A stretch of DNA of 64,000 nt from Elephas maximus indicus (GCF_024166365.1 NC_064835.1:60864607-60928606), one strand, 5' to 3'. Shown: positions 43,861 through 54,834, counted from the first letter of the stretch. Notes: generated by a model not told the origin, from the letters alone. A program made the numbers and translations.

Positions 43861-44480
43861 CCAGGCATTGCCTCTGCATGAGGTTTATCAGTCAGGTATA
43901 GTTAGGAAAACAGGAAACACACCAGTTATTTTAACAGAGAGAATTTAGTATAGGCAATTGGTTAAACAGGTATCAGAGGCTGCAAAGGCAAAAAAGGGAA
44001 TATCAAGATAAACACAGAGGTAGTAACTACAGGAAGTAGCTCCTTCTCCCGGGTTAGGCAACAAAGGGAAGAAATTAGGATTATAATAATTTAGAACCTT
44101 AGAAGAGGGGTCCGCCAAAGCTAGGACCCAGATCCCCAAGGAGGGCGACTGCCTATTATCTCTAAGGCTGGTACTGGAAGCGTGGGAAAAAACTATAAAA
44201 TGGAACAAATTACTACTGGAATGAACTGTCTCACTGCCAGGTGAACAGTGACCACCGGGGTGAAGCTCACAGGAACTCGATGCAGACAGAAGGAGAAAGT
44301 CCCTTCTCCCTCCTCCAGCCTTGCAATACCCCTAGTGCTACTGATTGGCAAAGCCCAACATGGAGCCAGCTGGCCACAGGGAATCATGGTCTGCAGAGTC
44401 CCAGCCCCAGCCTCACAGAGCAGAGCATAGAAGGATGTCTGTGAGCTTAATAACCAACACAGAGAATCTGAACAAGATAA
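43861..44480. repeat. Probable old interspersed repeat (family not assigned)
   Basis: GTTTATCAGTCAGGTATAGT.., the 'AACAGAGAGAATTTAGTATA' block and GCAGAGTCCCAGCCCCAGCC resemble an old mammalian repeat. The frames crossing it have no known domain. Confidence 0.4.
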
Positions 44481-45498
44481 TAGTGGTGGGCCCTGAGATA
44501 GAACACCCGGGCCACGAACACCCACACATACCCTTTCACTGGGGGAAATCACCTGTTTACTTTGTCCTTTATACTTTACAAGCAGTATTATTATTTAACA
44601 GCATCGTTATTTAAAGGCCGATAGTGGTAACATGGGGGTCTAGCCAGATTTGCAGCTACAAGGCTATGTGTGTCAGGAACTGCCGAATGAGGAGAATGGG
44701 AGGTTGCCCCATGTGTCCCGTATCCTCACTCCTGCTTTGCCCCTGCGCTCCTGCTCCTGGGGTCTGAAACCACCTGGTGGTGCACCTTGCCTGTGCACCT
44801 CTCACCAGACCTGCACATCCCCTAGATCTGGGAGGTTTCAGCTTGTTCCTCAGGTACAGGTGGGCAGGCCACCAAGCCTGTCTCAGCAGGAGGAGCTCTG
44901 CTAATGTTTATTTTCATATTGGGTTTACAGATAAGCATTTGAAGAGAAGGTTCTGCAGTGAACAACAGCTTGGAAATCTCTGGGCTAGAGGGAGAATCCC
45001 CCAAACTCCTGGGCTATGTGAGCCTCATCCTTATGCTTTCCCCCTGCCCTCTGCTGATAACCTCCTCTGAGATAGCCTACCATCTTGAGACCATCTCGAG
45101 ACACATATGCCCCCTAAAATTAAGCTGTTCTCCATCCCAGATGCATCCAGCAGGCATTGAACAAATACCACAACCCGTATGTCCAAGCTCCACCCAAAGG
45201 CCCCTGCAGCCAGCTTCCCCTCAACCAACCTTGAGACTTACACAAGCACATACAGGACAGATGGAAAAGAAGCTCGCGCAGCCCCAGAAGTGGGCTGGGG
45301 CATTTGGGCAGGGACTTCTGTGTGCCGGGTACGCATGCACAGTCTAAACAAAAGACTGATTGTGGGCAGCACGCAGACTTGGCCCATGAACTTCTTGTCC
45401 TGTGAGAAGTAGCCAGCACTACGATGGACTCCAAAATCACGGCTAATGGCCGAGAGCTACAAGCTGAAAAAAACACAAGACAGCTCTGGACATAGTGG
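44481..45498. other. Unassigned intergenic sequence
   Basis: Moderately GC-rich. A 129-codon plus-strand frame (44958-45347) and an overlapping minus-strand frame show no domain or codon signal and are treated as chance. Confidence 0.45.
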
Positions 45499-45659
45499 GG
45501 AGCCCTGGTGGCACAGTGGTTAAGAGCTTGGCTGTAACCTAAAGGTTGGCAGTTCGAATCCACCAGCTGCTCCTTGGAAACCCTATGGGGCAGTTCTACT
45601 CTGTTCTATAGGGTCGCAATGAGTCTGAATCGACTCAATGGCAACAGGTTTGGTTTGGT
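45499..45659 (+). mobile_element. AfroSINE (short type), near-consensus
   Basis: GGAGCCCTGGTGGCACAGTG head, TTGGCAGTTCGAATCCACCA B box, AATCGACTCAATGGCAACAG tail with GGTTTGGTTT end. Flanked by TGGACAKAG repeats. Good reference copy for the family. Confidence 0.97.
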
Positions 45660-46140
45660 TGGACAGAGTAGAGCCCAGAAGGAGGAGGCTCGCCATGGAT
45701 CCAGCCTCCTTCTGAAGCTCCCACCCAGGCAAAAACCCTTCTGCTAGGGCAGGAAGCAGCAGAAGTCACAGACAGGGGCCAAAGCAGCAGCAGCGTCCTG
45801 TGGCAGAGAGGGCAAGAGGAGCCACAGCCAGGCAGGTCGCTTCGTACAGCGCCCTTAGATGGAAGCTTGGGAATTCTGTCCAGGCCAGCATAGACCCTAG
45901 AATTCTAGCAAGACATACAGAGGGGGCAGGATCCTCAGAAATGGACACTAGACCCCCTCCAGTCTTGGCTGATAAGGGTGGGGAGATAACACTGTTTACA
46001 AATTAATTCTAGAAATTCAGGAACTGATATTACTTCACCTTGTTGTGCTCACCAATTTTAGTTCTCTTCCCAGCGCTGCCCACTCACCCCCAGCTCTCAA
46101 ACGCACAGAGCTCTTGAGTCCATGGCCCATCATTTCAATG
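45660..46140. other. Unassigned intergenic sequence
   Basis: No repeat or gene recognised. Confidence 0.4.
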
Positions 46141-46345
46141 CCTTTTTTTTTTTTTTAACTTTTTACTATGGGGAATTTCAGACAGAGGCAAAGTAGTCAG
46201 AAGAGTACAACTAGGCTCTCCAATCATCAACTCACATGATCAAATTATTTTGAGGCAAATCCCAGATACCATTTTGTTCCATCCGTTAATATTTCTGTGT
46301 ATGTCTAAAACATGAGTCTTTTAAAAAAATATAACCTCAACACTG
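46141..46345 (-). repeat. Old L1 3' UTR (L1M-type), left piece
   Basis: Poly(T) at 46143-46157, then ACTTTTTACTATGGGGAATT, ATTATTTTGAGGCAAATCCC. It is interrupted by the RTE element and resumes at 46745. Confidence 0.75.
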
Positions 46346-46735
46346 CTGTTATTGTTGTTAGTTGTCAAGTCATCTCTGACACTTGGTGACCCCATGTACA
46401 ATAGAACAAAACATTGCCTGGTCCTGAGCCATCTTCACAATTGTTGGTATACTTGAGTCCTTTGCTGTAACCATTGTGTGTCTTCAGTGCCTTCCAACCT
46501 AAGGGGCTCATCTTCCAGCACTATACTGGACAATATTCTCCTGTGATTCATAGCTTTTTCACTGGCTAATTTTTGGAAGTAGATCTCCAGGCCTTTCTTC
46601 CTAGCCTGTCCTAGTCTAGAAGCACCACTGAAACCTGTCCACCATGGATCACCCTGATGGTATTTGAAACACTGGTGGCATACCATCCAGCATCACAGCA
46701 ACACAAAGGCCACCACAGTACAACAAACTGACAGC
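46346..46735 (-). mobile_element. Non-autonomous RTE element (5' leader joined to 3' end)
   Basis: Reverse-complement copy of the 30954/58520 type: GTTGTTAGTTGTCAAGTCAT tail at left, CTGTCAGTTTGTTGTACTGT leader at right on the minus strand. Inserted in old L1. Confidence 0.85.
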
Positions 46736-46744
46736 CCTGTGGTG

Positions 46745-46845
46745 GTCAATACTATTGCCACACCTAAAATATCAAAAATTCCTAAATGTCATTAAAGGTC
46801 CAGTCAGTGTTCTCATTCTCAAGTGTCTCATAAACATCACTGACA
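46745..46845 (-). repeat. Old L1 3' UTR, right piece
   Basis: ATTGCCACACCTAAAATATC and GTCCAGTCAGTGTTCTCATT follow on from the left piece, showing one interrupted copy. Confidence 0.7.
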
Positions 46846-47324
46846 CTTACTTTGAGAAGGGTACTGGCAAAAGTACATTCCAGGGTTGAGAAATGGGGCA
46901 GGGCAGCAGGTCGACCCAGCTGTGGCCAGGATCAGGAAGGTATGAAAGGTTTGAGTGGGAGTAGAAATGGCGGGAGATGCCAGGAAGTAAGGATGCTGTG
47001 GGCAAGTGCTGAGCAGAGGCAAACAAAAGCTTCTCCCACTGGTGCCCAGCAAGATGGAAAGCTGAGGTTCAGGTAAAAAGGGATAGTCAGAGAACGGTCA
47101 AATGAGTTTTTCTTCTTGGAAACTGAGTAGTTGTTATCAGTAAACAGAAGTTTCAACTTGGCAGATTCTGAGAATGACATTAAATGTCCCTCAGGGGGGA
47201 ATCAGGGTGAAGGGGGTAAGGAAGAGGTAGGGGAGAAGAAGGGCTGGATTTGGTTAATGAATCAGTGTTAAGACCTAGCCACACCCCTTTGGGAAAGGGA
47301 GATATAAGTGGAAAGGCGTGTGGC
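46846..47324. other. Unassigned intergenic sequence
   Basis: Purine-rich, no feature recognised. Confidence 0.4.
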
Positions 47325-47465
47325 CTTTGCCCCCACACAAACCTGGGCTTAAAGCCTGCCACTGCCATTTACTACCTGTGGGACCTCGAGAAATCACTTA
47401 ACCCTTTTAGACCTCTTCCCTCATCTCTAAAATTAAAAAATGGGGAAAGTAAAGCCCCCTGGAGG
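47325..47465 (+). repeat. MIR SINE
   Basis: CTGCCACTGCCATTTACTAC, CTGTGGGACCTCGAGAAATC and CTTCCCTCATCTCTAAAATT are MIR core blocks. Confidence 0.8.
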
Positions 47466-48024
47466 ATTTACATCCAGTAACACAAGTAAAACGTCTAGTC
47501 AACGCTTAGGCAGAGAGAGTGCTCAGTGGCCTGTGGTTCCCTCCCACCTCTGTTTTCCCTTGACATCTAGACCCTGAGGAGAGGGCATCTGAGGGGGATC
47601 ACTGGTGGCAGTCTCTGTCTACCACTCCACATGGTCCAGATGGCTTTCACAAGGGTGGGGACTCCAGCCTTTCTCCCTGCTAGAGAAAACCTCTCAGAAT
47701 GCCAGTGAGGCTGAAGAGAATGTTGTCTGGGATTGGAATATTGCAGGAAAGCTGAGGAGAGCAGTGGTGGCCAGGGGAGGGGACAGAAGGGGCAGCAGGT
47801 CTGAGACACCAGAGTGACCAGATGGCCCTGAGAGCTCAGGGAAGGTGGGAGGCCATGTATGTGACTCCAAGGGTGGCTGCATGGTATATGAACTGTGCGG
47901 TCACACAAGGTCCTACATCTGGAGGGCCTCGCACTTACTTTAATGCTCTAACATCGCCATCTTGAAATCCTCAAGATTTTTAAGCACAGACCCCCACATG
48001 TTCATTTTGCAGTTATTATTGCAG
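47466..48024. other. Unassigned intergenic sequence
   Basis: No repeat or gene recognised. Confidence 0.4.
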
Positions 48025-48223
48025 TTGTTAGGTGTCTTCTGGTCGATTCCAACACATAGCAACCCCATGTGGCAGAGTAGAGTTACCCCCATAGGGTTTT
48101 CTAGGCTATAATCTTTACAGGAGCAGAATGCCAGGTCTTTTCTCCCTCAGAGCTGCTGGGTGGGTTCAAACTGCCAAGCTTTCAGTTGGCAGCCAGCGCT
48201 TGACCATCGCATCACCAGGCGCC
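48025..48223 (-). mobile_element. AfroSINE (long type)
   Basis: GTTGTTAGGTGTCTTCTGGT tail at left, GGGCGCCTGGTGATGCGATG head on the minus strand. Confidence 0.92.
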
Positions 48224-48758
48224 CGTGATTCATGCAGCCAGTCCCACCAGACACTAATCTACCAGCTGTGTGATTTCCTGCATCACCCCTGAGCGCACCA
48301 GACGAAGGAGCAGGGACAGCAGATCCAGACGATTAGGAAGGCAAGATTTCCAGACTAGATGTTTAGAAGAAAATGGAGATAGAAGACTCTAGGGGGCCAG
48401 CAAGAAAGTGGTTCAAGTGATCAGCCACAGATGACCACCAGGATGGGCAGGGAGGAGGCAAAGCCAGCGGGGGTGCTGACGTATTAGAAGAAAAGGAGAG
48501 AGGCTGCAGGTCTCACAGTTACCGCTAGTTGGAATGGAAGTAGAAATGCAATTGAGCCAGAAGGATAGGGAGCTGGGGCGTTGAAGATCTCAGAGGCAGA
48601 GCAGATGGTAAGGCTGGCAGAGGCCTTAGAAATCAGCTTAGTGGAGGTTCAGGCAAGCTCTGGCTGTTGATGGTGGGGCTAGGGTGGAAAAGAGAATGTG
48701 TGGGCAGAATAGGGGTGGCGTGTCATATTGGTTGTCTAATAAACAAGTGGAGCAACCC
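48224..48758. other. Unassigned intergenic sequence
   Basis: Purine-rich, nothing recognised. Confidence 0.4.
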
Positions 48759-48939
48759 CAAACCACCCATTGCGGTCGAGTTGATTCCGAGTCATAACAA
48801 CCCCATAGGGTTTCCAAAGCTGTAAATCTCTACGGAAGCAGACTGCCACATCTTTCTCCGGCGGAGCTGCTGGTGGTTTTGAACTGCCAGTCTTTTGGTT
48901 AGCAGTCAATAGCTTTAACCACTGAGGCACCAGGTCTCC
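48759..48939 (-). mobile_element. AfroSINE (long type, internal deletion)
   Basis: ACCCATTGCGGTCGAGTTGA tail at left, GGAGACCTGGTGCCTCAGTG head on the minus strand. About 25 bases before the GGGTTTCC block are missing. Confidence 0.92.
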
Positions 48940-49010
48940 CTGATATTCAGAAATCTTGGTAGGCAGGCAGGCAGCATCAGAAAACTCTTTCATTAAGAAC
49001 AAGGGTCCCA

Positions 49011-49100
49011 TCTTGAGAAATAGTAAACCTGAGAAGAACACATACTTTTGTGGTATCTTGAGAAATAGTAAACCTGAGAAGAACACATACTTTTGTGGTT
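49011..49100 (+). repeat. 45-bp tandem duplication at the 5' end of L1 insertion A
   Basis: TCTTGAGAAATAGTAAACCT..TTGTGGT is present twice, at 49011 and 49056, identical by eye. Its single counterpart in the L1 at 35285 lies just after the ORF2 stop. Confidence 0.93.
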
Positions 49101-50065
49101 ACGAGGAGGGGAGGGAGGGAGGGTGGGAGAGGGGTTTTTTATTGATTAATCAGTAGATAAGAACTGCTTAAGGTGAAGGGAAAGACAACACTCAATACAT
49201 GGGAGGTCAGCTCAATTGGACTGGACCAAAAACAAAGAAGTTTCCGGGATAAAATGAATGTTTCAAAGGTCAGCGGAGCAAGTGCGGGGGTCTGGGGAAC
49301 ACGGTTTGCGGGGACTTCTAAGTCAATTGGCAAAATAATTCTATTATGAAATCATTCTGCATCCCACTTTGAAATGTGGCATCTGGGGTCTTAAATGCTA
49401 ACAAGCGGCCATCTAAGATGCATCAATTGGTCTCAACCCACCTGGATCAAAGGAGAATGAAGAACACCAAGGTCACACGATAACTAAGAACCCAAGAGAC
49501 AGAAAGGGCCACATGAACCAGAGACCTACATCATCCTGAGACCAGAAGAACTAGTTGGTGCCCGGCCACAATCGATGACTGCCCTGACAGGGAGCACAGC
49601 AGAGGACCCCTGAGGGAGCAGGAGATCAGTGGGATACAGACCCCAAATTCTCATAAAAAGACCAAACTTAATGGTCTGACTGAGACTGGAGGAATCCCGG
49701 CGACCATGCTCCCCAGACCTTCAGTTGACACAGGACAGGAACCACTCCCGAAGACAACTCATCAGAAATGAAAGGGACTGGTCAGCGGGTGGGAGAGAGA
49801 CACTGATGAAGAGTGAGCTAATTATATCAGGTGGACACTTGAGATTGTGTTGGCAACTCTTGTCTGGAGGGGGGATGGGAGGATAGAGAGAGAGGGAAGC
49901 CGGCAAAATTGTCAAGAAAGAAGAGACTGAAAGGGCTGACTCAAGAGGGGGAGAGCAAGTGGGAGTAGGGAGTGAGATGTATGTAAACTTATATGTGACA
50001 GACTGATTGGATTTGTAAACGTTCACCACTTGAAGCTTAATAAAAGTTATTAAAAAAAAAAAAAA
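49011..50065 (+). mobile_element. L1 3' UTR insertion A (younger afrotherian type)
   Basis: 5'-truncated just after the ORF2 stop equivalent; 3' UTR with polypurine block and AATAAA plus A15 tail. The left target duplication AAGAACAAGGGTCCCA (48995-49010) recurs at 50066-50081. Starts with a 45-bp tandem duplication. Confidence 0.95.
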
Positions 50066-50081
50066 AAGAACAAGGGTCCCA

Positions 50082-50758
50082 CGTCTGGGGTCTTAAACGC
50101 TAGCAAGCAGCCATCTAAGATGCATCAATTGGTCTCAACCCACCTGGATCAAAGGAGAATGAAGAACACCAAGGTCACAAGGTGATTACGAGCCCAAGAG
50201 ACAGAAAGGGCCACATGAACCAGAGACTACATCATCCTGAGACCAGAAGAACTAGATGGTGCCCAGTTACAACTGATGACCGCCCTGACAGGGAACATAA
50301 CAGAGAACCACTGAGGGAGCAGGAGAGCAGTGGGATGCAGACCCCAAATTCTCAGAAGACCAGACTTAATGATCTGACTGAGACTAGAAGGACCCCAGTG
50401 ATCATGGCCCCCAGACCTTTTGTTGGCCCAGTACAGGAACCACTCCCGAAGCCAACCCTTCAGACATGGATTGGACTGGACAATGGGTTGAAGAGGGATG
50501 CTAGTGAGGAGTGAGCTTCTTGGATCAGGTGAACACTTGAGACTATGTTGGCATCTCCTGCCTGGAAGGGAGGTGAGAGGGTGGAGGGGGTTCGAAGCTG
50601 GCGAAATGGACGCGAAAAGAGAGAGTGGAGGGAAGGAGCAGGCTGTCTCATTAGGGGGAGAGTACTTGGGAGTGTGTAGCAAGGCGTATATGGGTTTTTG
50701 TGTGAGACTGACTTGATTAGTAAACTTTCATTTATAGCACAATAAAAATTATAAAAAA
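50082..50758 (+). mobile_element. L1 3' UTR insertion B, stacked on A
   Basis: A second, shorter and more diverged copy of the same 3' UTR, starting at GTCTGGGGTCTTAAACGCTA and ending in ATAAAAATTATA(A)n. It is bounded by AAGAACAAGGGTCCCA (50066-50081) and AAGAACAAGGCTCCCA (50759-50774). Confidence 0.95.
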
Positions 50759-50774
50759 AAGAACAAGGCTCCCA

Positions 50775-51154
50775 GCCTCTGTGCGGAGATGACCCGTAGG
50801 GACCCAGGCAGGTGTCCAGCACCAAGGCTGGCATGCCAGCAAACCAAAAAAGATGATCAATACAAAAATGGGGCATAAAAAGAGCCACGGGGGTTCGGGG
50901 GGTACTGCATCTCCTTCCCCAGTATTCCTTCTCACCTGAGTACCTATGACTGTCTGTCTTTACCACTTAGGGACCATATCTCAGCCCAACACTTTGGTCC
51001 CCCTTGCCAGCCTGGAGGCTCCTGGAAGGTATACACTTTTGCCCCTTCACCTGCTTGTGCACAAGCACAGAGCCAGATGCCTGGTACATACAGGTGCTGA
51101 GCAAGTGTTGTCTGGCTGGCTGTACTCTCGAAGGCTGGACAGGCAGAGGGAGGC
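50775..51154. other. Unassigned intergenic sequence
   Basis: GC-richer than average, no feature recognised. Confidence 0.4.
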
Positions 51155-51290
51155 AGGGTAGCCTGCAGACTCTGGAACCAGACTGCCTCTATCTCTGCCA
51201 CCTGCTAGATGATCAACCTTGGCCAAGTTATTGAACCTCTGCACCTGAGTTTCCTCACTACAAAACACAATTTTAATACATTTTTTAATT
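51155..51290 (+). repeat. MIR SINE
   Basis: GCAGACTCTGGAACCAGACT, GCCTCTATCTCTGCCACCTG and CACCTGAGTTTCCTCACTAC in MIR order. Confidence 0.85.
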
Positions 51291-51303
51291 TACCTCTGTG
51301 TTA

Positions 51304-51512
51304 GGTCCCCGGGTGACACAAACAGTTTGGGCTGAACTACTCACCTAAAGATGAGCAGTTCGAGCCCACCCAGCCATGCTGCAGAAGAAAGGGCTGGCGA
51401 TCTACTTTGGTAAAAATTACAGTCAAGAAAACCCTATGGAGCAGTTCTACTCTGTCACACGTAAGGTTACCATGAGTGGCAGCGACTCCGCTGCAGTGGG
51501 TTTGAGTTTTTT
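51304..51512 (+). mobile_element. AfroSINE (long type), diverged
   Basis: GGTCCCCGGGTGACACAAAC head, GAGCAGTTCGAGCCC B box, CATGAGTGGCAGCGACTCCG tail. Confidence 0.9.
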
Positions 51513-51690
51513 GGACCTCGTGTTTTTTACTTAGAATAGTGCACCACATGTAGTAAGTGTGCTGGACATGCCTCGCGATTGCTGTTAGTATCGTTTATTA
51601 TGACAATACAATTTTGTGTGCATGCGTGTTGCAGCTCTCACACAGTCACCAGCAGAGGTATGACTCCCTCGCCAGCTAGCACCAGTGGCT

Positions 51691-51851
51691 TAAAAAAAAA
51701 AAAAAAAAAATCGCCGTTGAGTCGGTTCCGACCCATAGTGACCCTATAGGACAGAGTAGAACTGCCCCACAGAGTTTCCAAGGAGTGCCTGGCGGATTCA
51801 AACTGCTGGCCTTTTGGTTAGCAGTCGAATTTTTAACTACTACCTCACCTC
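51691..51851 (-). mobile_element. AfroSINE (short type)
   Basis: A18 tail at left, CGCCGTTGAGTCGGTTCCGA, head GTGAGGTAGTAGTTAAAAAT on the minus strand. First of three SINEs in 500 bases. Confidence 0.95.
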
Positions 51852-51878
51852 ACTAGCATTTCCTGAGAGGCACTGGGA

Positions 51879-52052
51879 AAATCCTGGTGGTGTAGTGGCT
51901 AAGAGCTATCGCTGCTAACCACAAGGTTGGCAGTTCAGATCCACCAAGCGCTCCTTGGAAACTCCACGGGGCAGTTCTACTCTATCCTATAGGGTCGCTA
52001 GGAGTTGGAATCGAGGAGACGGCAATGGGTTTGGTTTTGCGTTTTTGGTTAA
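51879..52052 (+). mobile_element. AfroSINE (short type)
   Basis: AAAATCCTGGTGGTGTAGTG head, TTGGCAGTTCAGATCCACCA B box, tail GAATCGAGGAGACGGCAATG and T-rich end. Confidence 0.95.
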
Positions 52053-52063
52053 GAGGGACCAGA

Positions 52064-52189
52064 GAACCCTGGTGGTGCAGTGGTTAAGAGCTCGGCTGCT
52101 AACCAAAAGGTCAGCAGTTTGAATCCACCAGCGTTTCTTGGAAACCGTATGGGGCAGTTCTGCAGTTCTACTCTGGTCCTATAGGCAAC
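52064..52189 (+). mobile_element. AfroSINE (short type), tail missing
   Basis: AGAACCCTGGTGGTGCAGTG head to CTCTGGTCCTATAGG, ending where the CpG-rich patch begins. The word GCAGTTCT is locally duplicated. Confidence 0.93.
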
Positions 52190-52480
52190 AGCCATCCCCT
52201 CCGCTCCCACCCCCAATCCGTCAACATTTCTTTAAAATATCTGCCCGGAGGGCCAAGACCGCAGGTGGGCCGCGCACCCCTGGCGCTGGCTGCGTGTCCG
52301 CCTGGGAGGAGGTGGCTAGTCAATCCTGCCGTCCCCGCCGCCCCTCCCCTGGGGCTCTGCGCTGAGTGGGGTTGTGTGCCGGCTGCGGTGTCTTAGCTAA
52401 ACCCAAACACCGCCAAGTAGCGGGCGCCACCTGGAGGCCACATCGAGATCTGCGGGGATGCGTTTGGGAAGGGAGGAGGT
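52190..52480. promoter_or_regulatory. Isolated CpG-rich patch, possible distal regulatory element
   Basis: About 290 bases of GC- and CpG-rich sequence in an otherwise CpG-poor desert, not a recognised repeat. It holds GC-box-like CCCCGCCGCCCCTCCCC and a CTCF-like site. It could be an enhancer, insulator or an unannotated promoter; no gene is seen next to it. Confidence 0.55.
52424..52437 (-). promoter_or_regulatory. CTCF-like site
   Basis: The minus strand reads CCTCCAGGTGGCGC, matching the CTCF core CCASYAGRKGGCRS at 13 of 14 positions. Occupancy is not known. Confidence 0.6.
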
Positions 52481-52499
52481 GGAGGAGGCGGGGCGGTCG

Positions 52500-52800
52500 T
52501 CATTCTATTTAACCTTTTAAGCATTTATTGAGCCCCTGCCGTGTGTTAGGGATCTGGCAACGTGAAGAGGAATAAAGATGGTGTGTAGTCTCCCACGGCA
52601 TTCATAGCGCGATGGAGAAAACAGACCATCAACAAATAATTCAATGTGATATGCTAAGGGCTAGGGTCATTCCCCCAAGGCGTTTATTCGTGCCGGGTAC
52701 TGTTCATAGCACTAAAAATCAAGGAACAAAACAGACAGTTGTTCTCAAAGCGTTCAGAGCTGCGAGGGCAGATGGGCAAATTTAGAAGCAAGGTACAGGG
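52500..52800 (-). repeat. L2 LINE 3' fragments
   Basis: GCATTTATTGAGCCCCTGCC and, further on, GCGTTTATTCGTGCCGGGTA..ACAAAACAGACAGTTGTTCTC read as two consecutive L2 3' ends in reverse. Confidence 0.6.
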
Positions 52801-53960
52801 TTGGGAAGAAGCCTGTCTGGGATCAGAGATGAAAGGTGTCCTGAGGGAGGTCAGGGAAGTACTGCCAAAGACTTCTCACTTAAATTCAATCTTAAAGAAA
52901 GAGCAGGATTTCTCCAGGTTAGGGGGTGGGGGAGAAATATCTTCTGTAAAATGTGTTGAACTTGAGGAAGTGAGGCCTAAAGTTGGTCAGTGCAGACCCT
53001 GAAATAAACTCCAGATCTCTGGACCCTCCTGGAGGGCTCTTCCCGATGTACCATGAGACATCTTGAAAGGACAGATTACCTGGGGAAACGAAGAGCTGCT
53101 TGGTTACCTAAGCCAGAGCTAAGACTAGGGTCCCTCCTGGTGGGAAGTGGGCAAGTGGCATGGCTGAAAAAGGCTGCTCTTAGAGCTCTGTTCTTGGTGC
53201 TGAGGCTTTTATTTCAAGGACACCCATGAAGGCTGACTCAATCAATGGTTATTGAATGTTTGTGATCATCACCCTTGGGTTCACCAGACTTCTTATCATT
53301 AGCATAGTGGAAATAAAATGAAGCTTAATACGGAAACATTTTGTGGGGGAAAAGAATGTGTTGATCAAACAACCGTAGGGGCCAGCGCTCCTCCAGCTGC
53401 TCCAGCCACAGCTTGGCCTCATCCCCAGACCCAGAAGCAGCATCTAGGCTTTCTGCCCAGGCAGTTCTGGTCTCAGTGTGAACCCAGTGCTGGTTGGTTG
53501 GCATTTCTGGGGCCTTTCCTCAGGGTGTGGTCTGTGGGGTCTGGCCACACCTTGTCATTTGGACGGCTACAAGAAATGGCACCACAAGGGCACAGCCTGA
53601 GTTATCGGGATGCATCTGGGAGCAGCGGACAAACACTCATGTTGGAACTGGAAATCATCAATTGCTTTTCAGTGTCACCCAATGAGTGGAAGACCAAATG
53701 ACCAGCAACATGGAATTTGCTAGAAGCATGTACAAGTTGTCCAAGAAAGTGGCTCCAAATGAGCTCAACATGTTCTGGCACAGGACCTGACATGCTGATC
53801 CACGAATCTTACACCTGGGGGCCTCCAACCCCATCCCCTCACCGTGAACATGAGCTTCCAGAACAGTTACATGAGCGTCTAAACTACGTCCGCACTTTAA
53901 CGGAGACCCTGGGAAGACCACAGGGGTGATGGTCAGGCCCCTGGCAGTAGAATATGTGTA
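52801..53960. other. Unassigned intergenic sequence
   Basis: A 127-codon plus-strand frame (53318-53701) has no recognised domain. No repeat identified. Confidence 0.4.
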
Positions 53961-54830
53961 TCACAACACCTCAGAGTTGCCCTGATCATGAAGACCTGTT
54001 TCAGGCCCATGTGGGTGACTCTAACAATCACCCCAACCGTTACCCCTCTCTCCCACATCATTCATTCTCTCTCTGTTGGACCATTCCCATAAGAACAAAA
54101 ACATGCTGTCATTCCTCTCATCTTAACAAAACAACTTCATTGACCTCACACATCCCACTGACATCTTTGCTCATTTCTCTGCTGCTCTTCGTTGCAAACC
54201 TCTTCAAAGACTCAACTCTACTCACTGCCTCTCGTTCTTCTTCTTTTCCTTCCTGAATCCACTCCATTAGGGTTTTCTCCCCACCATTCCCCCAACTTCT
54301 GTGATCCAGGTCACTGATGACCTCCACTCTGCCAAGTGAAACGGTCAATTCTCCATCCACACCCGACTTGACCCTGAGCAGGATTTGATACAGGTGAGCA
54401 TCCCCCCTCTTTGACACACCACCTCACTCAGTCCCCAGACCTTTGTTCTCTCTTTATTCTCTTCCTCCCTCTCTGGCAGCATCTGTGCAGCTCTTCCTGA
54501 CCTGTCAATTCTGGAAACCCCCAAGGCTTAGTCTATAAACCTCTCTCTTTTCTTATTTATGCTGATTTTAGGTGACTTCATACATTTCCATGATTTTAGT
54601 ACATTTATAAATTTAAAATTACTTAATTTTATCTCTAGCCTTGACACCTTCCTGAGCCTCAGTCTCAGGTACTAAGCTACCTACCCAACATCTCTATCTG
54701 ATATCCAAGGAGCATCTCAAACTTAACCTGCCCAAAGCAAAACTTAACTTTCTTTCCTCCATCCCTCCCTTCCTCCCCTCCTCCATCTAGTCCCCTCTCC
54801 TTCCCTTCCTTCCTTTCTTTTTCTCTTCTT
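53961..54830 (+). repeat. L2 LINE, upstream piece
   Basis: GTGATCCAGGTCACTGATGA, CCTCCACTCTGCCAAGTGAA, and GCATCTCAAACTTAACCTGC are L2 coding-region blocks in order. It is interrupted by old L1 and continues at about 56125. Confidence 0.7.
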
Positions 54831-54834
54831 ATGT

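Noticed and set aside
44958-45347. 129-codon plus-strand frame with overlapping minus-strand frames
   Set aside because: No domain, no splice context, overlapped by equally long frames on the other strand.
50227-50966. Several long minus-strand frames in 50.2-51.0 kb
   Set aside because: They are antisense to L1 3' UTR sequence and recur in the other L1 copies; chance frames in a repeat.
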